A DNA stretch of 64,000 nucleotides from Bursaphelenchus xylophilus (Eukaryota; Nematoda; Chromadorea; Rhabditida; Aphelenchoididae). Positions 35,323-47,029 of this stretch are shown one piece after another; position 1 is the first letter of the stretch; each line of letters starts with the position of its first letter. The stretch lies in NCBI GenBank assembly GCA_904066235.2, contig CAJFCV020000006.1:3286001-3350000 (forward strand). The letters are read 5' to 3'. The notes beneath the pieces were generated by a model that was given only the letters and a program-made list of their open reading frames with translations, was not told the DNA's origin and searched no databases. A program made the translations under genes and the position numbers.

Positions 35323-35914
35323 TGTAACTTGTGACGAAAAGTGGGTCTACTTCAGTAATCCGGACAAACAAAATCGATGGTTGGACCCCGGTTAATCGGC
35401 GGAACCAGAAGCAAAACGCGATCGTTTCTCGAGAAAGGCTCTTTTGTGTGTTTGGTGGAATTTCGAAGGCGTAGTTCACTTCGAGTTGGTTCCAAATGGT
35501 CGGACCACGAACGCAGACCTCTACTGCGCTCAACTCGATCGAATGTACGTGGCGCTTGGCGAAAAAGAAAAATGCCCTGCTTTAATCAATCGAAAGTGCG
35601 TACTCCTGCAACAAGACAACGCCAAACCTCACACCGCCAAACAAACGAAGGAAAATATCAAAACTCTCGACGCCATTGAACTTTTTCCACATCCAGCGTA
35701 TAATCCGGACCTTGCGCCATCCGACTTTCACCTTTTCCGTTCCATGGCACACTTTCTGCGTGGTCGTAGCTTCAATGATCTGGACGATGTTGAAAACGGG
35801 TGCCGCGAGTTTTTCGCCTCTAAGAACAAGGAGTGGTACCGCAGTGCGATCGCACAACTTGCCGATAGATGGGTTCAAGCCATAGATTCAAATGGCCTTT
35901 ACTTCGAAACTTAG
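35323..35914 (+). pseudogene. mariner-family transposase, 5'-truncated and with a stop
   Basis: C-terminal two-thirds of a mariner/Tc1-type transposase. In one frame: VTCDEKWVYF near 35323 (first catalytic Asp), LLQQDNAKPH (second Asp), PDLAPSDFHLF (third Asp), then the usual RW-I---G-YF end and TAG at 35912. I count 35 residues between the second and third Asp, one more than the classic mariner spacing of 34. The frame is interrupted by TAA at 35393-35395. The N-terminal DNA-binding part is missing and no flanking inverted repeats were recognised, so it is a dead remnant. Confidence 0.85.
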
Positions 35915-36059
35915 TTTTCGTTTGTTGTAAAATTATGTTTAAAGTTTTAATAAAAAATCGAAAAAAATCTTTGGTTCACACTAATACATATATTGAACAA
36001 AAGGGACAAATGGGATGCCAAGATTGTTCGTCGTTCTAGTCTTGGGACTCAACAAAAAC

Positions 36060-37412
36060 ACCTTCAACTTGGCTAAAACACAGTGGCGACAAGCAACAAA
36101 GCCGGAGATTTAGCGTGTTGAAGGCAGCAAAGATCAGAGCCCGACGAATTTAAATATCTCAAATTTGACTGCGTAAGACATGGGAATGTTTCTTTTAGTC
36201 GCATTGTTACAGATTATGGCGCTTTACCTCCATCTGCAGAAATAATAAAATAATAGCTTTATCGCGAACTTTCGAACGGACAATTATAATTTTGGGCCTA
36301 TTTTACAGATGTCTAGGGGTTCAAAAATATATTCTTGAGACGAATTTTAATAATAATTACATATTTCCCACAGTAATCCGCGACCCACTAAATTAGCGGT
36401 AGACGACGACATTGCAATTAGCGGATGACGACGACACTGTTTAACGTTTCGCAGAATTAACCTACTTATTAAACAATGTGTTATTGCATATTACTGCAAA
36501 TAATTGTTGTTTTGCATTCTAGAATAGGTCTTAAGATAGTTTATTTATTCATTTGATCTTTTGCAGTAGAATGGGAATTTAGCCGGTTCCTCCAACCGAT
36601 TCCACAGCTAATAGCCGGGAAATATCGAAATGACACGAGGGATGCACAGTCAACCAACACAAATAAATGCCAATCAATTTTTTTCTCATACTTCTCCTTC
36701 AATCACAATAATGGCCAAACAAAGTCGTAAGATCAAAATATATAGTATCAGCAGTCCTCTGGCAACTATGAACAACCGCTCACGGCGTTGCTTTTCCCAA
36801 ACTCCGTCGCATTTCTACCGTTTTAGTCCTCTTACGATCATTGTAGCGGAATGCAGGCTTCAGGATATATTCGTGCCAGGGCGCAGGTTGGAGTACAATG
36901 TATTATAGTTATGACGGCCGTGGATCACAATGGATAAAAGATGGATTGCATTCTTTTTATTCTTTGTTTATTTGGACTGCATTTCAGCAAATCGACATTT
37001 TGAGCTCTTGAGCTCTTTCAACGCCCGCGGGCGGTAATTATAAAGCCGCTGGTTCCAGTTCTCTTTTTCTAAACAAAGTTTTCCGTTTTGTAGTTGGACT
37101 TTGACCGTCCTGTCTTAGTCTAGAACATGTTTTGTTTTTGTACGACTTTGGTTTCTATATAGCTACTGCCAACACATTATAATTGCCGGCCTTGCTACTC
37201 TAACGTTTAAAGCTTGACCTTAAACAATTAGATAATATCACCGAATGTAGGTTCAACACGTTTGTTTTTGGAAGTTCGGTTAACAGTATAATTACCGGTG
37301 TTTTTCGAATTACTCTGACATTTATGAATAATCGTGTTTACGGTTTCTGAATCTGTCTGAGCTGTTGCGGCTACGGTATTATGTATTTTCCTGTAACCCT
37401 TCAAACTTTGAT
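36060..37412. repeat. segmental duplication, copy 2, with a relic of an aspartyl protease first exon
   Basis: 36060-36330 matches 30040-30330, the start of aspB and its upstream region. The part matching the signal-peptide exon, about 36062-36120 on the minus strand, has ACG where aspB has the ATG, and no further protease exons follow, so it is a non-coding relic. 36360-37210 and 37230-37345 match 30860-31186 and 31965-32083. Additional material at about 36540-37030 is specific to this copy; open frames in it have no recognisable product. Confidence 0.7.
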
Positions 37413-38691
37413 ATGATTTTACAAACCGAACCTACCGATCAAAACCCGTATGCCTGGGATTTCGCCGACAATATTACTGGTCAATTTCCCAGTGAACCCT
37501 ATGATGATTTGGGTTATATTTCATGGCTGTTTAGGATCAATTACTTTTTCTCTTGCTCAACAGGAGGAGCGGCGTCAATAACATTGCTGTACTTGATTTA
37601 CAGTAGGACTTATGGAGCGCTGGAGCGTTTCCGTAGAATGCTTTTCATGTGTGCCATCACTGACTTCATTTTCTGGACGGTCGATTCGTTGGTTCAAATT
37701 GTAAGTGGATTAATTTGATACATACGGGTTTCCAGAAAGGTAAAGAGGCCAACGGAATAGTCCTTGTAAAGTTGGAAGGTCCGATTGGGTACTTGGACCG
37801 GAAATGGCAAGTCTTGGGTACGACCGCGTACGTGGTATCGGTGAGCTTGTCAATGACTGTGTTGCCAGCACAAGCCTACTTTCGGTATTACTCAATCACA
37901 CGGTAAGTCTTTCAAAGGAACGCGAAAACTGTTGTAATCATGTGTTCTTAATATTTTCGCTCTAAGCAAAAATATTGAATATCCTCAGTTAAAAAGAACT
38001 GCTCGTTGCAGCTGGATCTCCCTTAACGGTGCGAAAACGTTTGGACTATTCTTGATATCCGTCTTGTCCTGCATCCCGTTGGGATACTTTTCCTACACAA
38101 GTTACAATATCTCTGCCGAGGCCTATCCTGGTTTTAACTATGGCACGTTGTGGTATCGAGAGGTGCCATTGCCAACCTTGTTGATCGGGAATACTGTAAG
38201 CTGAACCGTAAAATTTAATAGTCTAAAAATTTCATCATCCTAGGCCTCCATGTACCAAAAGCTCTACTTTGCCACGGCTGCTCTTCTCTTTGTTCTGTCG
38301 TATATTGGCGCGGTAGGGCTGGGCTTTTGCACCGCAAAGGCGTTGAAAAGTCGGGAAGAAATGTATTCCACAAGAACGAAGCAATTGCAAAGGCAAATGT
38401 ATTTGTTTTTGGTGTGTCAGGCAAGAGATGCGCCAGTTTATAATGCGATAAATACTTTAGGCCCTCTTAATTCTATGCGTATCAGTGGTTCCCGTCCTTC
38501 TCGTCATCGTCCCGTCCTTTCTTCACTTGGATTCGGGGATGACTTTGGGCGTGGGATTACTGTTCCTAAGCTGGATTCCGGTTTGCAACGCGGTTACCAC
38601 AATTTGCGTAATTGTCCCATTTCGCAGAGCTATCTTGAGCAAAATTGTCTCAACAACGGCGCGGATCTCGGACTTCTCAACAAGTGCATGA
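37413..38691 (+). CDS. Srd-like chemoreceptor, plus-strand copy 2
   Basis: 348 residues, exons 37413-37700, 37736-37902, 38012-38195, 38244-38420, 38461-38691 (TGA), each the same length as in copy 1. It keeps NPYAWDFADNITGQF, LEGP, AQAYFRYYSITR, FNYGTLWYREVPLP and RQMYLFLVCQ. Exon 4 is followed by a GC donor (CAG/gcaaga), as in copy 1. Intron 2 is longer than in copy 1. It was probably formed with its 5' flank by duplication of the 30-34.5 kb unit. Alternative family name within the Str superfamily possible. Confidence 0.86.
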
Positions 38692-39085
38692 GATTTCTAC
38701 ACCGGTGGAAACAACATATGCACATAAATAAATATAATATTAAAGCCTTTATAATGCAATAAATATGGTTTGTTAAAAGGTCAATGTCCTTAACCTATAT
38801 GGCACTTTATGGAGCCGTCAGATTTTCCGGAAATTCGAGATATTTCTTTTCGATTTTTTAACCTTGGTACTTTGTTCGGTTCTGACTAAATAATACGCCT
38901 AAAGATAGTATTCCATCCGTGGGTTCAATACATTCGTTGTTGGAAATTTGGATAGTTTCAGCCGTGTAATTATCAGCTAAGTATCAAAATAATTGACGAC
39001 AAAGACCTGAAATTAGTAGGTTGCCGTATTTCCTAAGACAAAATTGTCCGGCTCCTTATTAATACACAAACGTCCGCTTCAATAG

Positions 39086-40365
39086 ATGATGTTGCACACG
39101 GCACCGACGAATCAGAATCCGTATGCTTGGGATTTGGCCGACAACATTACTGGGCAATTTCCAAGTGAACCCTATGATGAATTGGGCTATATTTCATGGC
39201 TATTTAGGATGAATTACTTTTTTTCTTGCTCAGCAGGAGGAACGGCGTCAATAACGTTACTGTACTTGATCTACAATAGAACTAATGGAGCACTGGCGCC
39301 CTTCAGAAAAATGCTTTTCATGTGTGCTATCACCGACTTCATTTTTTGGACGGTAGATGTGTTGGTTCAAATTGTAAGCTAGTTGACTTCATAATAAAGG
39401 TTTTCAGAAAGGTAAAGAGGCCAACGGAATAGTCCTTGTAAAGTTGGAAGGTCCGGTTGGGTATTTGGACCGGAAATGGCAAGTCTTGGGGACCACTGCG
39501 TACGTGGTGTCGGTCTGCTTGTCAATGACTGTGTTGCCAGCACAAGCCTACTTTCGGTATTACACAATCACACGGTAAGTCTCTCCCAGAAACGCAAAAG
39601 TTGTTGTAACATTGGGTTTCAATATTATTCTTCAGCTCGATTTCTCTGAACGGCGTAAAAACTTTTTTACTATTCCTGATGTCAGTGTCGTCCTGCATTC
39701 CATTGGCATACTTCACCTACACAAGTTACAACATCTCTGCCGAAGCCTATCCAGGTTTTAACTATGGCACGTTGTGGTATAGAGAGGTGCCATTGCCAAC
39801 TTTGTTGATTGGGAATACTGTAAGCTAAGCTATTAGATTCTTTGAAAAAGTCCTCATTTTAGGCTTCGATGTACCAGAAGCTCTACTTTGCAATGTCTGC
39901 CATTCTCTTTGTTCTGTCGTATACTGGCGTTGTGATTCTCGGATTTTTTACGGCAAGAGCGTTGAAAAGACGGGAGGAAATGTACACCGCCAAAACAAAG
40001 CAGTTGCAAAAACAAATGTCTATGTTTTTGGTGTGCCAGGTAAGAAGTCAATTATACATTTTTACATGACCCTCAGTTGGTCCAATTTGGCTCGAGATCA
40101 ATATCTTTTTTTTGCTATACTGTAACATAACACAATATAGGCCATATCAATGCTATGCGTATCAGTGGTTCCCGTCCTTCTCGTCATCGTCCCGTCATTT
40201 TTTCACTTGGATTCGGGCATGACTTTGGGCGTGGGATTGCTGTTCCTCAGTTGGATTCCGGTTTGCAACGCCGTAACCACAATCTGTGTAATTGTCCCAT
40301 TTCGCAGAGCTGTATGGCGCAAGATTGTCTCACCTACGGGAAGGAGCTACTCAACAAGTGGATGA
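39086..40365 (+). CDS. Srd-like chemoreceptor, plus-strand copy 3
   Basis: 346 residues, exons 39086-39373, 39408-39574, 39636-39819, 39863-40039, 40141-40365 (TGA). Exons 1-4 are the same sizes as in copies 1 and 2; the last exon is 6 nt shorter and ends YSTSG in place of the usual S(D/N)FST tail. Intron 4 has a normal GT donor (CAG/gtaaga), so the GC donor in the other two copies differs by one base. Starts with two Met codons; the first is used for alignment. AATAAA near 40423. Convergent with the minus-strand gene at 41048. Confidence 0.86.
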
Positions 40366-41047
40366 AATTCGAAGATCCTTCTAAAAATGATATTATACAT
40401 AAGTTTAAAATCTTTAAAATTCAATAAAAATATCTTGCGAATTGTGTGGTGTCTGGAAACACCGCGCTTTTTTCTATCAATTGTAGTCGCGAAAAGCGAT
40501 ATTCTGGGCAGTCAGTGGTGCCGACAAGCATACAATTGCGGACAACCACTCTGGGCAGCCCGAACCACGGAAATCTTGCGGACACGTCCCCACAGTTTAT
40601 AATACTTTATAGCAGGAAATCCTCACGATTGACTTGGCCGTTAGATGTTGCGAATTACGTTTCCAGGTGTAAAAATGGTCTGAAAAGTCACCATAAGGTC
40701 GAACATGCACTTTCAAAAGTTCAGACACCGTTTTTTTTTGAAAACAAACTCCCATAAATTTTTATGCGGTGGATAGATTCAAATGAAATCTTTTATTTAT
40801 ATTAGTCTACCTACACATGGATTGTAAGTAGACTCGATAGTTGTCAACGCAAAATTTATTCCATACTACGGTAGATATTACAATAAACACCGATGAACGA
40901 TGTTGTTCATCGATCTTGAAAATAAAGTTTCCGTACACAACATCTTGAGAAAATGTACATAAGTTAAGGATACAACACTCTCCTTACAAAAAACAAATTA
41001 TTTGTAAGGCTCTTTATAAGTGGGTCTGTTTATTTGCAAGAATTTAT
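40366..41047. other. spacer between convergent receptor genes
   Basis: 3' flanks of the convergent pair. No additional gene; the plus-strand open frame at 40446-40757 has no recognisable features. Confidence 0.45.
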
Positions 41048-43562
41048 TTATCGAGACTCAGTTTTTGAGCGATTTGGATGATTGGTGCTTGTGACTTCTC
41101 GCATTCCTTTGTGCACTCCAAGCTTCTGAAGAATGACCTGCCGATACGGTACAATGACAATCATTGTAATCAGCGGATTTAAGATCGGAATCCAGCTGAA
41201 CAGAACGCCGTAGAAGAGGCAAGCTTTTCCAGTGTCACTGTAGAGAAATGCTGGGACGACGATCAGCATCAGCGGGGTTACAGAGACGATTAGAGGAATT
41301 ATGGACTGAAATTATACGAGATGGCAAAAAATACATACATTTATGTAAATGTACAAGGGAAATCTTTGACGTGTTGCAAAAAGAATCAGCCCAAAGTCGA
41401 CTCAAATTCACCATGTGAGATCTATAGCGATCGCCATTTTGAAACGAAATTTTACAATTGAAAGCCAAGGAAATTAATATTACATTTTTGCAATTTTGTA
41501 AGTCTTGTGAACACAAGAACGATGTGCAAAGACGCACCCAAAAGTCAGACTTTCCTGCGCGGATGTCAAAATTTTATGGGTCAAAACCTCTCTTATTTTT
41601 CGAAGCAAAATTATAATGAACTCTGAGCGCCCCTCTTGAAAGACCTCCCATTTTTACTAGAAATAAAACAGTACCTGAACAATTAGATACTGAGAAAGTT
41701 GAGTTTGCAATCGCCTTGTTCTTTCGGAATACGATGAATACAGAAGATTTATCTTCTTGACCGTCAAGTATCCCATAACGCTGGCTGCAGTGTATGAGGC
41801 GGAAATGAGAAGGCCACCATAGAAAAAGTAGATTTTTTGATAAACCGATCTCTGAAATGGCAAAAATATGTTATTTTTTATACCACACATCTCTCGTCTC
41901 GGTTTTATACCGAGAAATTCGCACGCATATTATGCGAATGTAACTCACCACGTCCGCATAGAACACCGGCGGCAATGGGACCTCTTTGTACCACAGTTCG
42001 CCGTAATTGAAGCCAGGCCGAACACGCGCCGTGAAGCCGTACCCGTTGTAGGCGAGGAAGAAGGTCGGCAGTGCAGCGAGGAATGACAACAAGAACACTC
42101 CCAACGTTCGTCCGGTCGACAGGAACTGCGATCTGTCAGGGCGACTCAAATTCGTGATTATTCGGGCAAAAAAATTTTTGAAATACGACGGAGAAAATTG
42201 GTATTTCCTCACCTAGTCAAAGCGTAGTATCGGAAGTAGACTTGAGCCGGCAGCACACTGTTCACAAAGCAGATTGAGCACACGTATGCCGCGATAAGGA
42301 CAAGTCTTGTTGGTCGATCGAAATCTTTCGCCGGGCCTTCGAACTTGACCATGTAAACACCATCTTTTTCTTTGAGTTTCTATAAAAAAAGCTTATTTTT
42401 TCGTGATTAAAGCTGTGTAAATATTGCGTGGTAGAAGTGGCATTTCAAGAGCTTTTTATAATTATCGAATTTTAAGTGAACCCACGTTTAAAGTGTACCC
42501 TCATGTAACCGTATACGTACAGAATGGTGGCTACAGTTTATGTAGTATGCAATTGTACTAAAAACGGTCAAAAACGATGTAAAAAGTTCAGCTAATGTTA
42601 TACACTTAAATGTTGTGTCTTTTATGACATTGCCGGTTTGAAAGGAGATGCTCAGACTTTAATGACACTTGACCCAGATTTAACCTCACAATCAGCTTTT
42701 CACAAACACGTTTTTGTATGCTTGGAAGCAAAAAATTGAGGGTATTGAATGCGAGTTTTGGGTATGAAAAGTTCAGAAAATTATCAAGGCTCAGGACACG
42801 GCAACCCATCGCATTTGCTGAAACGAGACATTTCGTCCATACACTATCGATTGGCGATGAGATTTTAGGTGTCAAAATTATTTCGGAAGAATTTTCAGAG
42901 GACAAAATTGGTCCGAAAAGATCAAGAAAAATTTAGGACGTTATTTTCCGACCATGAAGCAGGTTTTGCCACGGCTAGCACAAAATGCCAAAAAGGAATT
43001 TTTTCTGCGATTTCAAAAAAAAACACAAATAAGTAATTATTCATTTTTCATTGTTTCAAAATATTAAATTTGGAGGGCTGATCAACCATCTTTCATCAGA
43101 TAAAACTCCTGCTCTTTCAACAACATTACAGTTATAATAGTTATAGACTTCAACATGTTTTCCACACGCTATGATTTCAATTATGGCTGTATTGGCAAAT
43201 GCCAGAACAACAACTGTTACACTTATTTGGCAATTAACTATATCTCCACTTCCGCAATTTTTCACATGACTCACCAATCCAAGCAAGTTGTCAATAGCCC
43301 AATATGAAATATCCGTTACTGAGCAAATCAACAGCATCTTCCGGTAGTTCTTCAACGCGCCATTGGTTTGAAATATAATCAAGTAAAGCAGTGTGAACGA
43401 AAGTATCCCCCCAACAAATGTTGTTAGGACGTAATTTATCTTCAGGAACTTGGTAAAGCTGGCCAGTTCGTCATAGGGCTCCACAAAAGACTGGTCAGTG
43501 TCCTGTATGATGTCCCAGGCGTAGGGATTGTCTTGGGTTGGCTCAAAGTGTAGAGTGGACAT
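41048..43562 (-). CDS. Srd-like chemoreceptor, minus-strand copy 4
   Basis: 357 residues. Exons 43562-43275, 42379-42213, 42132-41949, 41851-41675, 41305-41048 (TAA); sizes 288, 167, 184, 177, 258. Marks: DNPYAWD, EPYDELASF, KLKEKDGVYMVKFEGP, LPAQVYFRYYALT, FNYGELWYKEVPLPP, RRLQTQLSQYLIVQ before segment 6, and NPLITMIVIVPYR in segment 7. Membership of the Str superfamily is firm from topology and these motifs; the Srd name is the best fit. Intron 1 is about 0.9 kb and contains diverged dispersed sequence near 42720-42900 that resembles 63685-63815. Confidence 0.87.
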
Positions 43563-43635
43563 GTCTGAAAAGCACTCGTTGCATACGTTAAGAGGGAAGA
43601 AAAAAATCGATTTTTTGCGAAAATATTATATTATA

Positions 43636-44554
43636 CAGGGTGGGCCACTCGAAACTGACAAGTTGTTTCTTTGAATTTTTCCGCGGAGACTCTGCCGATT
43701 TTTCTAAAATTTAGATTTTTCTGGAGCTGAGACCCGCCATTTTCAACCGACTGAATTTCAAAAAAACATACTTTGAATTAACCTTTCCGTGCCTTCTCAA
43801 AGTTTTGAAAAATTATTTTCAGGCCGAAACCGCTAAAACTTATAAAATTTTTGAAATGATTTTCAATTGACTTTCTCGGACTTGGAAAATGTTTGGTTTT
43901 TTTTGGGGAAATCGTGGAGTAAAAAGTTGCTAGTGCTCGACTTAAACTTGTTTAAAGCAAATTGAAAGCCACAAGAGGGTTGTTTGTATTACCATTAGGG
44001 CACGAACGCTCAAAAAAAAAAAAAAAAAAAAATTCAAAAAAAGATTGAAAAATTCGACGTCAATGGTTATGGAGTCAGGCCTGGGGCATCTTGAAGCTCA
44101 GATACGTAATTAAAATTACGTATCCACGATACGTAATTTTAGCTGCTCATGACTCTCAAAGGCACTGCAAGTTTGTGATGCGAGAGGAGGTGGGCATAAT
44201 AACTCAGATAGAAACATTAATAATCAGATCGTTAAATAAAATTGTTTTTGGAACAATATTTGATAACTATCTGAGGTAAAACAAAGAAAATTTCACCCAA
44301 GAAGTCGGAAAAATGACCAATTTTTCAAAATCATTCCAAAAAATTTCCAAGTTTTAGCGGTTTCGGCCTGAAAATAATTTTTCAAAACTTTGAGAAGGCA
44401 TGGAAAGGTCAATTCAAAATATATTTTCTTGAAATTAAGTCGGTTGAAAATGGCGGGTCTCAGCTCCAGAAAAATCTAAGTTTTGGAAAAATCGGTGGAG
44501 TCTCCGCGGAGAAATTCAAAGAAACAACTTGTCAGTTTCGAGTGGCCCACCCTG
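43636..44554. mobile_element. 919-bp TIR element with TA target duplication
   Basis: Ends CAGGGTGGGCCACTCGAAAC at 43636 and the complement at 44554, with TA directly outside both (43634-43635 and 44555-44556). Arms are about 230 bp and similar, sharing 'ccgcggagactc' and 'aaccgctaaaact'. The centre (about 44090-44140) has a short palindrome of attacgta type. TA duplication suggests a Tc1/mariner-related non-autonomous element. Confidence 0.85.
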
Positions 44555-44556
44555 TA

Positions 44557-47029
44557 TTACCCGTATAATCTTCTGTAATTCTACATATACTACACAATTT
44601 TATTTTTCGAAGTGTCATCCCTATAATATATGTCAGGAACCGGCACAAGACGTGTTTTCACATCCAAATTTGCAAAAAGGCTACATTTCCGCCGACTCTT
44701 GGCCAAATCAAAAACAAGGCCAACTCGGCCGAGCAAAGCCCATCCTAGTGTAACAAGTATTGGTAAGAGTCAGCAAAAATCTAAGAATTCCCCCAAAATT
44801 CTTAAAAACGGCGGCTGGAAAGCACACACAGGTGTGATTCAATTGTGATTCGGTAATTTAGAAAACATCTTTACCTCGTTTCCACCTTCTGAGTAATGAA
44901 ATGTTACGTTTTCGAAGTAAATAACATAATATGCCGGTCATATACAAACCAGCTTTCGTCGAAAAACTGCTCTATAATTTTATAAAAAAAACCAAGTTTG
45001 TAAGGAAAATTACTAACTAAAAATTTATGATAGATATCCCAGACCGTTGTCCTGACTTCAGGAGCAACCGAAATTTTTATTCCCCTTGATGACAAGAATT
45101 TTGATGTATGAATTAAGCGGTTAACCGATGGAAATTGAAATTCTCTTTCATGCCAACAACAACATTTGTATAAAGACAACAATTTTTTTAAACAACACAC
45201 GCAAAACCAGCCTAGATTATCACTGAGCGCCCTCCTAATTTCTCTTACCCTCTCCCCTAACTACGTCGACAACCCGTTCAAAACGCAGGCTGAACGTTTA
45301 TGGAGTTGGTATAGGGCCTGCTTATGTCAGGACTGCTCATAAAGTTCTCAACTTAAAAAATTTAATGCATAATAAATAAGGGTTAGTCACAATAACCCAA
45401 ACTATACTTCACCTGTTGTACGGCCCTCAATTTTACTGTCTGTAAATACAACAATAGCCTATCATCAAAAGTGACGACTACGCTCACTTTTAGTATTTAA
45501 AACAATGCTTAAAATTCGAGCTACACCTCTTGACCCACGCTCGTTGAAAACGAACATCATAAACCCATCAAACCGTCTTTTTCAAGCGTATTTTGGTCTT
45601 TTGAGACCCTGTTTTATAATTCAACAATTGAGACAAAGATATTAAGGCAGTACAACAAAAGACCCCAGAATCGCCGGACTACCCTTGTTTTATTATAGAA
45701 CGCACAAGTTTAATGGTGTAAAGGTGTGGAACGTGACCAGTTTAGGGAAAGACACATAAGTCCTGTCATCTTGACACGCACCAAATTTAACATTTACATA
45801 TACATATTGTAATGAAAATTTGGATTTTGACAATTATATATAGTAAGCGTGGGAATTGTATTGTACAGAAAGTATACATAAAGATCTCACAAGCAGCAAT
45901 TTTGTACCGGAACAGTATGATGCGTACTTTGCTTGAGTTGTATGTTCTAATCGCTAAAATAGATTTTACGGTTGAACTGTGCGAAATACAAAACGTAGAT
46001 TTAGAAAGGACTTGGTGTATTGCTGTGTTGCAGCAGTATTTTTATTGCAGAGGCCTACTCAAAGTACAAACCTCAAACACACTTGTCTTTCGCACTTCAA
46101 TCCGTCTACAATGTCCTATTAATATATATTACGAACCGACAAGCCAAGTGTAAGTTCAAACTACGGAAAATGAACCATCCCCTGAATTTGAACCTTTCTA
46201 GAGCCCCAGAAGCTCCATGGACGTGCCCAGCCGAAGCTCGTACACCTGCCCCATGTCAACCCAAACCAGAAAGAAGAGTGGTAGAATAGGACATGCTGTT
46301 GAAACCCAAAGACTACCTTAATTTTTGATTAGAGTATCGGCGCTACAACTTTTCGGGTCAGCAACAGTTCGGGTCATCGATACTATGGATCATTGTACTA
46401 TGGACTTTCTACGCTGAGGGAGGCTCGGAAAAAGCTGAGTTAGTGGAGATAATAAAATCATTCCGCTCCTAGGAAAGCTTACCACCTATTTTGAGGTATT
46501 TTACAATCAATATAATATCTAGGTAAAGGTTACGGACCTTCGGCTCTTGCCGAAAATTTTGATCTTTTATTACATGTTACAATAACTCATATACAGAAAA
46601 CTAGCGGTATTAACGACAAACATTAGGAAATACGAACACGCCGCAAATATTCGCCAAGTCTCCGCCGAGCCTTCGCCGAGCGCCCGCTAACCATCCAACG
46701 GCCATGTCAGGCCTCATAGGCACTCCAACTGTCTTTTTTTGGCTATCCACCTGCCCTGCGCCCCGTGTCGATCGGTTTTGTGTTAACCTGAGCTGTTGTT
46801 GACCCGAAGAGTCGATACGTGGACTTTTCAAACAAGGAAAGTGTTTGACGCAGAGAAAGCAAAGCATCTTTTAAAGAGTTTTTTGCCATCTTAGCTTTGA
46901 AAGTTTCTGGATCGCCAATTGACAGATTTACAATTTTTCATAAAAAAATTCAAAGGCTTTCCTACATCAATGCCTTTACTGCATGCATATATATGCACGT
47001 ACAGGTTGTATTTATAATATTAAATATTA
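44557..47029. other. 2.5-kb spacer; contains a CGGGTC-type hairpin
   Basis: AT-rich non-coding. Between about 46345 and 46830 a weak foldback has 'ttcgggtcagcaac' and 'ttcgggtcatcgata' at the left and 'gttgttgacccgaagagtcgata' at the right, related to the short repeats in the sreB intron. No supported gene; the open frames at 45812-46153 and 46610-46867 look random or repeat-derived. Confidence 0.4.

Noticed and set aside
45812..46153. 113-residue plus-strand open frame
   Set aside because: No splice context, no motif, not repeated near other receptor genes.
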